Below are positions 35,499-42,747 of a stretch of 64,000 bases of DNA, one piece after another; the first letter of the stretch is position 1, and every line of letters begins with the position of its first letter. The DNA lies in the NCBI RefSeq assembly GCF_014698835.1, contig NZ_JACJTU010000033.1:21794-85793 (forward strand), read 5' to 3'. The notes under the pieces were generated by a model, which made no database searches, had not been told where the DNA came from, and was given only the letters and a program-made list of their open reading frames with translations. The position numbers and the translations under genes are program-made. This DNA comes from Nostoc paludosum FACHB-159 (lineage in GTDB: Bacteria > Cyanobacteriota > Cyanobacteriia > Cyanobacteriales > Nostocaceae).

Positions 35499-37048
35499 GA
35501 TTCTACTACTCCCGATGCTCCTGTTGCATAATGCATAATCTTTTCTTGGGTAATTTCTTTACCGGGACTGTCGTCGAGTTCGCCTACTAACTGTCCTTCT
35601 CGCATTACCAAAACGCGATCGCTCATACCCACGACTTCTGGTAATTCGCTGGAAACCATTAAAATAGCGACACCTTGGGCTGCTAACTCGCTGATAATTC
35701 GGTAAATCTCGCTCTTAGCACCGATATCTACGCCGCGTGTCGGTTCATCCAGCATGATGACTCTGGGTTTGATGGCTAGCCAACGTGCTAACAGTAGCTT
35801 CTGCTGATTCCCACCAGAAAGATCCACGGCTCTAATTTCCAAGTTAGCCAGTCGGATGTTGAAGTTTTCCACTGCTTCCGTCGCCAACCGATTGACTGAA
35901 CCCCAGTTGACAACCCCTGCCTTGGCATCCTGTTTGAGTGTGTTCAAAGCAATATTCTTGCGGGAACTCATTTCTAGAAATAAACCCTGGTCTTTGCGGT
36001 CTTCTGGGACATAGCCAATACCGGCAGCAATGGCATCACTGGGGCTATTAATATTCAGTTTGACGCCATTCAGGAACACTTCACCACTAGCTTTGCGATC
36101 GGCACCAAAAATCAGCCGGGATACCTCTGTGCGTCCAGCACCCACCAGCCCCGCTAAACCAAGAACCTCACCAGCGCGAATTTGAAAACTAACTGGTTCA
36201 ATCTTGCGTCCGTCGCTGATATTTCTAACTTCCAACACCACCGGGCCGGGATTGGTTTGGCGTTGATGTTCGTAAAAGTCCTGCATCGAACGACCGACCA
36301 TCATTTGCACTAACCGCTGGGCAGAAATTTCATCCCGTGTGAGGCTGCCAATGTATTGACCATCCCGCAGCACGCTAATCCGGTCAGCCAACGCATATAT
36401 TTCTTCCATGCGGTGACTGATGTAGATAATGGCAATGCCGTCGTCTCGCAGTCTGCGAATGACTTGAAACAAACGCTCAGTCTCGCGGTCAGATAAGGCT
36501 GCTGTTGGCTCATCCATCACTAAAACCCGACTGTTGTCTTTTAGCGCCCTAGCAATTTCTACCTGCTGCTGTTCGGCGATGGATAAAGTACCAACTATGG
36601 TATTGGCTGTAAAACTTGCTCCCAGGCTTTGGAGTACTAGCTTTGCTTCGTCCTCCATCGCTTTGCGGTCTAAGAACTGACCGCGCTGTAACTCGCTACC
36701 CATGAAAATATTTTCGGTAACGGTTAAGTTGGGTGCAACATTTAGTTCTTGATAAATCAGGTTAATTCCTGCTTTGCGGGCTGAAGCCGGATCGGTTATT
36801 TTCACTGGGGTACCATTGATGCGAATCTCGCCTTCATCGGCAATGTAAGCGCCAGCGAGGATTTTCATCAATGTGCTTTTGCCTGCTCCGTTTTCTCCCA
36901 TGAGAGCATGAACTTCTCCGGGATAAATTGTTAGATTCACATTTTGCAGAGCAGGTACACCATGAAATCGTTTAGCAATCCCTTGCATTTCTAATACAGG
37001 GGCCGCGGTTGGTGCTTCAGGAAAGGAGGTTTCAATACTTGTGGTCAC
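35495..37048 (-). CDS. Sugar/inositol ABC transporter ATP-binding protein (RbsA family, two NBDs)
   Basis: 517 residues, two tandem nucleotide-binding domains. The first has Walker A GENGAGKST, signature LSIAEQQQVEIAR and Walker B LVMDEPTAALS. The second has a degenerate P-loop (GLVGAGRTE), signature DLSGGNQQKLLLARWLA and Walker B VIMLDEPTRGVDIG. This intact-first, degenerate-second layout is typical of RbsA/MglA/XylG-type ATPases. The protein forms the motor with the permease whose gene overlaps by 4 nt. Substrate assignment rests on the neighbouring inositol oxygenase and uronate genes. The upstream gap to the binding-protein gene is filled by heptamer repeats; nothing suggests a defect. 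Confidence 0.92.
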   Translation of the reverse strand: MTTSIETSFPEAPTAAPVLEMQGIAKRFHGVPALQNVNLTIYPGEVHALMGENGAGKSTLMKILAGAYIADEGEIRINGTPVKITDPASARKAGINLIYQELNVAPNLTVTENIFMGSELQRGQFLDRKAMEDEAKLVLQSLGASFTANTIVGTLSIAEQQQVEIARALKDNSRVLVMDEPTAALSDRETERLFQVIRRLRDDGIAIIYISHRMEEIYALADRISVLRDGQYIGSLTRDEISAQRLVQMMVGRSMQDFYEHQRQTNPGPVVLEVRNISDGRKIEPVSFQIRAGEVLGLAGLVGAGRTEVSRLIFGADRKASGEVFLNGVKLNINSPSDAIAAGIGYVPEDRKDQGLFLEMSSRKNIALNTLKQDAKAGVVNWGSVNRLATEAVENFNIRLANLEIRAVDLSGGNQQKLLLARWLAIKPRVIMLDEPTRGVDIGAKSEIYRIISELAAQGVAILMVSSELPEVVGMSDRVLVMREGQLVGELDDSPGKEITQEKIMHYATGASGVVES

Positions 37049-37069
37049 GAGTAACTCCTATAAAATAAT

Positions 37070-37246
37070 GGGGATTGGGGATTGGGGATTGGGGATTGGG
37101 GATTGGGAGTGATGAGTTAGGAGTTAGGAGTTAGGAGTTGGGAGTTAGGAATTAGGAGTTGAGAATTAGGAGTTATTCCCCTTGTCCCCGTGTCCCCGCG
37201 TCTCCCTCATCTACCCAGTCCCCAGTCCCCAGTCCCCAGTCCCCAA
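37070..37246. repeat. Three heptamer arrays between binding-protein and ATPase genes
   Basis: (GGGGATT)n at about 37070-37108, (GTTAGGA)n with variants at about 37113-37176, and (CCCCAGT)n at about 37216-37244. They fill almost the whole 200-nt gap inside the transporter gene cluster. Confidence 0.9.
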
Positions 37247-38284
37247 TTACCAACCTTTCTCTGTGCTGACGTTATCTTTGGTGATCAGCTTGACTGGAAT
37301 CAAGATGGTGGGGTTAGCAGGTTTTTTACCGTTCAAAATGTCGTTGCCAACTTCGACTGCTTTTGCTGCCATGCCTCGCGGATTTTGAGTCGCTGTTGCT
37401 GCATATATGCTATCTTTGGCAGCGATCGCTTTCACTGCTTCTGGCGCACCATCGACACCAACAATGAAGAAGTCTTTGCGCTGTGCTTGGTTGGCTGCTA
37501 GTTCTGCTCCCACTCCACTGGGGTCGTTAATTGCAAAAACAGCATCAATTTTGGGAAAGGTTGTGAGCAAATCTGTCATGACTCTCAGTCCACCATCCCT
37601 GCTGCCTTCTCCATTTTGGTCTTTGGAGAGGAGTTTGAGATCGGGATATTTGGACAATACTTTCTCGCAACCACTGACTCGCTGAGTCACCGAGTCTACC
37701 TGAGGCCCATTGAGAATTACTACATTACCTTTACCTTTGAGGCGATCGGCAATATATTGACAACCAACTTCTCCCGCTTGCACGTTATTGGTCGTAACGG
37801 TAGCATCTACACCGCCTTCAGCACCTGTATCTACCGCAATCACAATTCTGCCTGCTTCTTTAGCTTTTTCCACTGCTGGCTTAATGCCACTTTTATCAGC
37901 AGCATTCAGGATAATAATGTCAGTATTCGACGCAGTGAAGTTTTCAATTTGGTTGGCTTGTTGGTTGAGGTCATAGGCACTGGAAACTACCGTTGTCCTG
38001 ACATCATTCCCGCCGATTTTCTTGGCTGTGGCTTCAATTTCCTGTCCCATCAAGACGAAGAAGGGGTTACTTAAATCCCCTGCCGTGAAAGCTACCGATC
38101 GCAATTTTCCATCCTTACTACCTGCGTTACTCTGTGCGCTAGTATTAGTAGCAGTGTTACCAGGAGCGTTGGTATCAGGATTACTAGCAGTATTGCCATT
38201 TTCAGAACCATTCGAGCAACCAATTACAGTACCACCAACCAAACTTATTAAACTAGCTGCGATCGCAATTTTTCTTAAATTCAT
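37247..38284 (-). CDS. Sugar-binding lipoprotein of ABC transporter, copy 1 (RbsB family)
   Basis: 345 residues from ATG 38284, which has AGGAG about 6 nt upstream (minus strand); the frame stays open to 38332 but that part is heptamer-repeat sequence. A lipoprotein signal is present (lipobox TVIGC), followed by a low-complexity Asn/Thr linker and a periplasmic-binding-protein type I fold (GDLSNPFFVLMG, IIILNAADKSGIKPAV, VVILNGPQVDS, VFAINDPSGVGAELAA, FFIVGVDGAPEAVKAI). It hands substrate to the RbsA/RbsC pair. About half its residues match the neighbouring copy 2 (38442-39434), so the two are tandem paralogues, perhaps with differing specificities. Inositol or ribose are both possible ligands; context favours inositol or related sugars. 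Confidence 0.85.
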   Translation of the reverse strand: MNLRKIAIAASLISLVGGTVIGCSNGSENGNTASNPDTNAPGNTATNTSAQSNAGSKDGKLRSVAFTAGDLSNPFFVLMGQEIEATAKKIGGNDVRTTVVSSAYDLNQQANQIENFTASNTDIIILNAADKSGIKPAVEKAKEAGRIVIAVDTGAEGGVDATVTTNNVQAGEVGCQYIADRLKGKGNVVILNGPQVDSVTQRVSGCEKVLSKYPDLKLLSKDQNGEGSRDGGLRVMTDLLTTFPKIDAVFAINDPSGVGAELAANQAQRKDFFIVGVDGAPEAVKAIAAKDSIYAATATQNPRGMAAKAVEVGNDILNGKKPANPTILIPVKLITKDNVSTEKGW

Positions 38285-38312
38285 ATATCTCCTCTTAAAA
38301 AAAATCTGAATC

Positions 38313-38441
38313 GGGCATTGGGCATTGGGCATTGGGCATTGAGCATTGGGAGTGCTGAGTTAACAATTATTCTCTTCTCCTTGCCCCCCTGCCTCCCCTG
38401 CCTCCCCTGCCCCCCTGCCTCCCCTGCCTCCCCTGCCCCCA
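38313..38441. repeat. Heptamer and related arrays between the two binding-protein genes
   Basis: (GGGCATT)n at about 38313-38350 and a C-rich CCCCTGCCTC array at about 38385-38441. The second array reaches the last codons of copy 2's reading frame (TAG-side). They separate the two tandem paralogues. Confidence 0.85.
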
Positions 38442-39434
38442 CTACCACCCTTTGTAGCTACCAAGGTTATCGCGGGTAACCAACTTGACTGGAACGAGAA
38501 TCTGAGAATTACTCAGTTTTTTGCCTTGGATGATATCGTTGCCAACTTCAACGGCTTTTTGCGCCATTCCTGCGGGATCTTGGGCGGCTGTTGCAACAAA
38601 TACACCGTCTTGGTCTTCCATTGCTTTGGTTGCATCTGGCGAACCGTCAACGCCAACAATAAAAAATTCTTTACGTCTTGCTTGTCTGGCTGCTAAGTCT
38701 GCGCCGACACCGCTTTGGTCGTTGGTGGCAAAAACGGCATCGATTTTAGGGAAGGTTGTTAGCACGTCAGTCATGACTCTCAGTCCGCCATCCCTTGTCC
38801 CTTCTGCGTTCTGGTCTGAGATGATTTTGATATCTGGATATTTAGCTAATGAACTCTTACAGCCACTGACTCGCTGATTGATTGAGTCCATCGGGGTACC
38901 GTTGAGAATTACTACATTACCTTTACCGTTGAGGCGATCGCCAATATACTTGCAAGCAATCTCTCCTGCTTGGACGTTGTTAGAGCTAATCATCGCATCT
39001 ACGTCTGCGTCAACTGCCGAATCTACCGCAATCACGACCCTACCTGCACTCTTCGCTTGATCGATGGCTGGTTTAACTCCTTTTTTATCAACCGCGCTGA
39101 GGATAATTAGATCGGTATTCGCCGCCGTGAAATTTTCGATTTGGTTGGCTTGTTGGTTGAGATCGAAGGCACTGGAAACTGTATTAACTCTAATACCATC
39201 CCCAATTTTTTTTGCTTGTTCTTCTGCTCCCTTTTGCAGAGCTACATAAAAAGGATTACCTAAATCACCCAAGGTAACGCCGATTGTTTGCAATCCTTTA
39301 TTTTCCAAACTCGTGTTAATAGCAGTATTAGTACTATCGTTGCTGCTGATGTTCGCTTTTGGCGTGTCATTACAACCAGCGATCGCAGTTCCAACAACAC
39401 TTAATATGCTAGCTAATAAACAAAGTTTTTTCAT
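38442..39434 (-). CDS. Sugar-binding lipoprotein of ABC transporter, copy 2 (RbsB family)
   Basis: 330 residues, ATG 39434. A lipoprotein signal ends in the lipobox AIAGC (MKKLCLLASILSVVGTAIAGC). The binding-protein fold is closely similar to copy 1 (DLGNPFYVALQKGAEE, LIILSAVDKKGVKPAI, NNVQAGEIACKYIGDRLNGKGNVVILNG, VFATNDQSGVGADLAARQARRKEFFIVGVDGSP). It is first in the transporter set on this strand. The two copies differ at ligand-loop positions (for example GPQVDSVTQ versus GTPMDSINQ), so different ligands are conceivable. The 750 nt in front of it contain no clear operator of the TGCACACG type, so it may not be controlled by the cluster's LacI-type regulator. Confidence 0.85.
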   Translation of the reverse strand: MKKLCLLASILSVVGTAIAGCNDTPKANISSNDSTNTAINTSLENKGLQTIGVTLGDLGNPFYVALQKGAEEQAKKIGDGIRVNTVSSAFDLNQQANQIENFTAANTDLIILSAVDKKGVKPAIDQAKSAGRVVIAVDSAVDADVDAMISSNNVQAGEIACKYIGDRLNGKGNVVILNGTPMDSINQRVSGCKSSLAKYPDIKIISDQNAEGTRDGGLRVMTDVLTTFPKIDAVFATNDQSGVGADLAARQARRKEFFIVGVDGSPDATKAMEDQDGVFVATAAQDPAGMAQKAVEVGNDIIQGKKLSNSQILVPVKLVTRDNLGSYKGW

Positions 39435-40183
39435 ATTTATCTATCATCCAACAATGCTTTTAAATTTGAGGAAAATTAGCAGAATATAAATCCGCAATAT
39501 CTAGAATTCTGACAACATAACATTTAGTGATACTTCTAACTTTGGCAAGTTCAACTTCGACATCTAGTAATCTGATGTTCTTTGACTTTTTTGCTATTAG
39601 TTACACTAAATTTAGTTTTGCTGTAATCAGCAAAAGACTGAACATTGCAAGAATTCCCAGAATCCGGTTTTTTGCTTTTTTTGGCGAATTTATATTTGAA
39701 AGTGGTTAATCTGTAAACATTTGTTTCCTAAAATTCCTAGAATTTTAGACTATCGAGCTTCAAAGTTTTTATGTTATTCGGTTTTTTATTTTACCGTGGT
39801 TTTTTTACTCAAATTAATTTCCTTTATCGAAGTTTACAAAATTAAGAAGTGTTCTTCAGTTGGATGTAATATCATGTCAGATGAGTTACTTTTGACGATT
39901 TTTGATACAAAGATGAAGTGCGATCGCTAAAAGTCCTAGATGGCTTGGCGGCTGTTTCAACTGACTAGATAATTCTATAAAATCGAGCAATTGCCTGTAA
40001 GCTAAAGATATTTCTCATTTTTTCTACTCTTACAGACACAAATTCTACTATTCTGGTTGGAAAATATTCCCTTTGATTGAGGCTGAGATAAAAATTTTCG
40101 CTGACAATGATGAATAAAAAGTTATTGCAATCTCGACAGGCTCAATCAGCAAATAAAACATTTGCTTTTTGGACACCAGAAAT
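39435..40183. other. 750-nt intergenic region upstream of the transporter genes
   Basis: No gene is supported (a 69-codon frame starting with TTG at 39721 shows no family pattern or ribosome-binding site). It holds the likely promoter of the transporter genes and a perfect inverted repeat TTTTGCTG-TAAT-CAGCAAAA at 39616-39635, which could be an operator for a different regulator. The right part (about 39990-40150) is AT-rich, downstream of the inositol oxygenase gene. Confidence 0.5.
39616..39635. promoter_or_regulatory. Inverted repeat, possible operator upstream of transporter genes
   Basis: TTTTGCTG and CAGCAAAA are perfect 8-bp arms around TAAT, about 180 nt upstream of the first binding-protein gene (minus strand). 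It differs from the TGCACACG palindromes further right, so it is not the same site. Chance occurrence cannot be excluded. Confidence 0.3.
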
Positions 40184-41071
40184 TTAGAATTTTAAGGTTG
40201 GTGGTAAATATTTAGCCACTAAGTCTTCATAGTATGACTTGAGCTTTTGCCAATCAGGAGGATTGGGATTTTTGGAATATAAATCGTAGGGATTGAATAA
40301 CTTCACCCATTTAAACATTTCTTCATCGTGTTTATCCATCAAATACTCGTAAGCGTTCTCACGATGTTGAGGATAAAATGAATGATAGCGAAGGATATAC
40401 AATGCAGGTTCGGGCAAGTAACGTTTCATCATGCTATAGAAATACTCATCGTGTCCCCATGACATATGTACGTTACTCAATCCACAATTCGGCTCGTAGA
40501 CACCATATTTAGTGTTATATTTCGGGTTATTGTAATCGGGATTCTCTTGGAAAAACTCCGAGAAAACAATTTTCTCCGAAAATGCACAACCTACAGGATA
40601 AGTATCACCAACAGTCGCCCATTGGGGTTCACCAAATAAGCAAAGTACTTTTCCCATATCATGAAAGAAACCTGTCAGTACCATCCAATCAGGATGACCA
40701 TCAGCGCGAATAGCTTCTGATGTTTGCAACAAATGTTGTAATTGGTCTAAATCTGTATCAGGATCTGAATCGTCAACTAATTGATTCAAAAATTCCACCG
40801 CATCCCAAACGGTCATTTCTTTCTTGTCAAACTTTAAATACTCTGCTTTTTTCTGGAGTACAAAATCATATGTTTGATTAATATGATTTAAGCGGTAGAA
40901 CTCTTTGACTGTATCCCTGATAGGCGTTTCGTAATTTCTGTATGCTTCAACAGTTTTGCCTTGTTTAACTATGCTGTTGGGATCGGGATAGCGATTGAGT
41001 AAGTCTTCTTCCCATTCTTCTAGCGAATGTAACGGATTGTTTTGAGTAGGATGATTGAGAATTTGAGACAT
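40184..41071 (-). CDS. myo-Inositol oxygenase (MIOX), forms D-glucuronate
   Basis: 295 residues from ATG 41071; GTG 41092 is less likely because an operator palindrome overlaps it. The protein resembles animal and plant inositol oxygenase: EAYRNYETPIRDTVKEFYRLNHINQTYDFV, LLQTSEAIRADGHPDW, LTGFFHDMGKVL, GHDEYFYSMMKR, LRYHSFYPQHRENAYEYL and FNPYDLYSKN. These carry the di-iron ligand set of the HD-domain MIOX fold (His of HPDW, HD, His of WGHDEY, His of YHSFYP, Asp of PYDLYSK) and the adjacent Lys. The enzyme uses O2 to cleave myo-inositol to D-glucuronate. MIOX is typically eukaryotic and sporadic in bacteria, which makes a cyanobacterial copy notable. Uronate isomerase, a fructuronate-reductase-like protein and gluconokinase nearby explain where glucuronate goes; three palindromes upstream suggest LacI-type control. 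Confidence 0.9.
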   Translation of the reverse strand: MSQILNHPTQNNPLHSLEEWEEDLLNRYPDPNSIVKQGKTVEAYRNYETPIRDTVKEFYRLNHINQTYDFVLQKKAEYLKFDKKEMTVWDAVEFLNQLVDDSDPDTDLDQLQHLLQTSEAIRADGHPDWMVLTGFFHDMGKVLCLFGEPQWATVGDTYPVGCAFSEKIVFSEFFQENPDYNNPKYNTKYGVYEPNCGLSNVHMSWGHDEYFYSMMKRYLPEPALYILRYHSFYPQHRENAYEYLMDKHDEEMFKWVKLFNPYDLYSKNPNPPDWQKLKSYYEDLVAKYLPPTLKF

Positions 41072-41087
41072 ATCTTCAGAATGGTTT

Positions 41088-41101
41088 TGCACACCTGTGC
41101 A
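41088..41101. promoter_or_regulatory. LacI-type operator-like site 1 before inositol oxygenase
   Basis: TGCACACCTGTGCA differs from the site at 41130-41143 by a single central base. It lies in the 5' leader of the inositol oxygenase gene, ending 17 nt before ATG 41071. Its centre is 42 bp from that of the next site. Confidence 0.6.
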
Positions 41102-41125
41102 TAAACTTCAATTTGCTTATTTTTA

Positions 41126-41147
41126 TTTTTGCACACGTGTGCAAAAA
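41126..41147. promoter_or_regulatory. LacI-type operator-like perfect palindrome before inositol oxygenase
   Basis: A 22-bp perfect palindrome, core TGCACACGTGTGCA (41130-41143) flanked by T5 and A5. LacI-family regulators bind such palindromes with a central CG. It is the best of the four sites in the window and lies between the inositol oxygenase and the small unknown gene, about 55 nt upstream of ATG 41071. Confidence 0.7.
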
Positions 41148-41171
41148 CTAGTGTTAAGTTTTTTATATATC

Positions 41172-41185
41172 TACACAAGCGTGCA
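41172..41185. promoter_or_regulatory. Weak LacI-type operator-like site 3
   Basis: TACACAAGCGTGCA matches the 41130 core at 11 of 14 positions. Its centre (41178.5) is exactly 42 bp from the perfect palindrome, the same spacing as between that palindrome and site 1. The regular phasing is the main argument for it. Confidence 0.4.
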
Positions 41186-41207
41186 TTTCCCTTTCAGCAA
41201 ATATTCT

Positions 41208-41564
41208 TTACTTTAGGAAGTGAATTTTTTGTTGTGGATGGTTAAAAATGTTCATTTCTGGCTGTGGATACTTGACAATATTAGCCAACTCCTCCAATTG
41301 ATTGATTGCTTCTGCACCCTCTAACTTCATTAATTCGCGGTCATCCCAAATTTCCATCCAAGTAATACCGTAATCAGACACTAAAAACCGAATCATGTGC
41401 TTTTCTCCCAGGTTGACCATAAATGAAGCGCTTTTGATTTGGTCGCCGCATGTATAGCAAGACGTAGCATAACCACTCTGCTCAAGTGCAATTGACAAAG
41501 CTTGCAGACTAATTACCAAGTCTTGGACGACTTGCTGATGTTGTTGCGCTAATCTGAGAAACAT
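41208..41564 (-). CDS. Conserved-type hypothetical protein, 118 residues
   Basis: 118 residues, ATG 41564, with a GGAGG-type sequence (TAGGAGG) a few bases upstream. I do not recognise a family. The N-terminal half is helical (LAQQHQQVVQDLVISLQALSIALEQSG) followed by a CxxC motif (CYTCGDQIKSAS) and a beta-strand-like part (FMVNLGEKHMIRFLVSDYGITWMEIWDDRELMKLEG). The CxxC could bind metal or form a disulphide but is a single pair. It stands between gluconokinase and inositol oxygenase on the same strand, with 43 and 166 nt gaps to operator and gluconokinase. The ribosome-binding site and the context make it a real gene; a role in the inositol pathway is only suggested by position. Confidence 0.55.
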   Translation of the reverse strand: MFLRLAQQHQQVVQDLVISLQALSIALEQSGYATSCYTCGDQIKSASFMVNLGEKHMIRFLVSDYGITWMEIWDDRELMKLEGAEAINQLEELANIVKYPQPEMNIFNHPQQKIHFLK

Positions 41565-41730
41565 TTGTTTCCTCCTACTAATACAGTGATGCGATCGCTT
41601 GATATCGGACGCCTATTTGATTTGTGCTTTTGCTACAACTCGAAAAGCCTCCAGCCCTATTCCCTGGATGCAGATATCAGCTAAAATTCTTATTTAATTT
41701 GACGTAGGCACGGCAAAACGTCCACAGATG

Positions 41731-42231
41731 CTAAATTCCTAAAGCTGTTCTGATGTTTTGGACAATTACCTGAGGTGTTTCGATAACATCTATATATAGA
41801 GTGTTTAATGGTTCTTCGAGAGTATTAAACTGGCTATCGAGCAGCTTTTCGCTCATATAGTGGTTATGACGCTCTTGCAAGCGTTTTTGGATTAACTCAT
41901 AAGACCCTTTGAGGTAAACTAGCCTGATACGTTCGCCATCTACGACAAGAAATTGGCGATAGCTTTCTTTGAGAGCCGAACACGCCAGCACCATACTTTT
42001 ATTTTCTTGCAGCCAGTTTTTAATAGCTGTTTGCAAATTTTGTAACCAAGGTATTCTGTCTGCTTCTGTTAGGGGAATACCGCACCGCATTTTCTCAACA
42101 TTCTCTAGCGAGTGAAAAGCGTCTGCATCGCTAAATTCCCAACCTAAAGAATTTGCTAGTAGTTTTCCTATGGTGGTTTTGCCAGCTCCAGAAACACCCA
42201 TAATGATGATAATCATTGATTTGTCGTTCAT
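41731..42231 (-). CDS. Gluconokinase (GntK type)
   Basis: 166 residues from ATG 42231; codons upstream come from a GGCAGGAGGCAGAAGG-type heptamer array. The P-loop is GVSGAGKTT (near residue 14). The gluconokinase pattern follows: WEFSDADAFHSLENVEKMRCGIPLTEADRIPWL, LACSALKESYRQFL and YLKGSYELIQKRLQERHNHYM, the order seen in GntK and IdnK proteins. It phosphorylates D-gluconate to 6-phosphogluconate, the entry to the oxidative pentose phosphate pathway. In this cluster gluconate would come from mannonate through the LarA-like protein (46336-47598). A promoter for it should lie in the divergent region shared with the LacI gene; no clear ribosome-binding site is seen. Confidence 0.88.
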   Translation of the reverse strand: MNDKSMIIIIMGVSGAGKTTIGKLLANSLGWEFSDADAFHSLENVEKMRCGIPLTEADRIPWLQNLQTAIKNWLQENKSMVLACSALKESYRQFLVVDGERIRLVYLKGSYELIQKRLQERHNHYMSEKLLDSQFNTLEEPLNTLYIDVIETPQVIVQNIRTALGI

Positions 42232-42676
42232 AGTTTTGGAAAAAAGTGAAGTATAGCAGAAGGTAGAAGGCAGGAGGCAGAAGGCAGGAGGTAAAAGTCC
42301 TACTATTGCTGGCATTCAAGCTTGTCATTATGTCCTAACCTATGTGACTACCGCTATATATGGTACGAGGCAAGAGGCAAGAGTTAAGAAGGCTTGTTGA
42401 GTTATAAGGAGTTTTTTCAAAAATAGAATAGGGGTCTTATATCAAGTCCAGCTAATTACTTATTATTGAAATTTTTCAGTGTTGTCTAAATCATAAGTGT
42501 TTTCCCCAACATGATATTATTGACTGCGATCGCCATCATCTCAACCTGCCTCAGTAACGAGGAAGTAAGCCAACCGGAATATTTATTTTTGAAACAACAA
42601 AATTTGAATTAACTTTACTTTTTGTTACATTTTTCTCCTAACCTCAATTTTGTGTTGAGTTAGGGAAATGAATACA

Positions 42677-42717
42677 TTGACAGATTACTCGACTTTGCTA
42701 ATAATTAAAATTATAAT
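42677..42717 (+). promoter_or_regulatory. Candidate promoter of the LacI gene
   Basis: A perfect -35 box TTGACA (42677-42682) is followed 17 nt later by AATAAT (42700-42705), and a perfect TATAAT is also present at 42712-42717 but too far from the TTGACA. The operator palindrome begins at 42715, overlapping either the TATAAT or the probable start region, so the arrangement fits repression. Confidence 0.45.
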
Positions 42718-42732
42718 GCACACGTTTGCATT
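42715..42732. promoter_or_regulatory. LacI-type operator-like site at the regulator's own promoter
   Basis: An 18-bp near-palindrome of core TGCACACGTTTGCA, one mismatch between arms and one base different from the 41130-41143 site. It ends 15 nt before ATG 42748, placing it between promoter and start codon, so autoregulation is likely. Confidence 0.65.
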
Positions 42733-42747
42733 AATTATGGTAAGATT

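Larger units (their letters stand above)
42232..42747. other. Divergent region between gluconokinase and the LacI gene
   Basis: No gene is seen. Heptamer arrays lie at about 42258-42295 (GGCAGGAGGCAGAAGG) and 42365-42390 (GAGGCAAGAGGCAAGAG). The LacI promoter/operator lies at 42677-42732. The promoter of the gluconokinase gene should be near 42240-42350 but no clear element is visible. Confidence 0.6.

Noticed and set aside
37070..37246. Repeat block as a CRISPR or riboswitch
   Set aside because: Only short tandem units; no spacer diversity or known fold.
39721..39930. 69-codon open frame in the transporter upstream region
   Set aside because: TTG start without ribosome-binding site; AT-rich intergenic character.
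41071..41092. GTG 41092 as the start of inositol oxygenase
   Set aside because: The operator palindrome lies across it; ATG 41071 is outside the palindrome and preferred.
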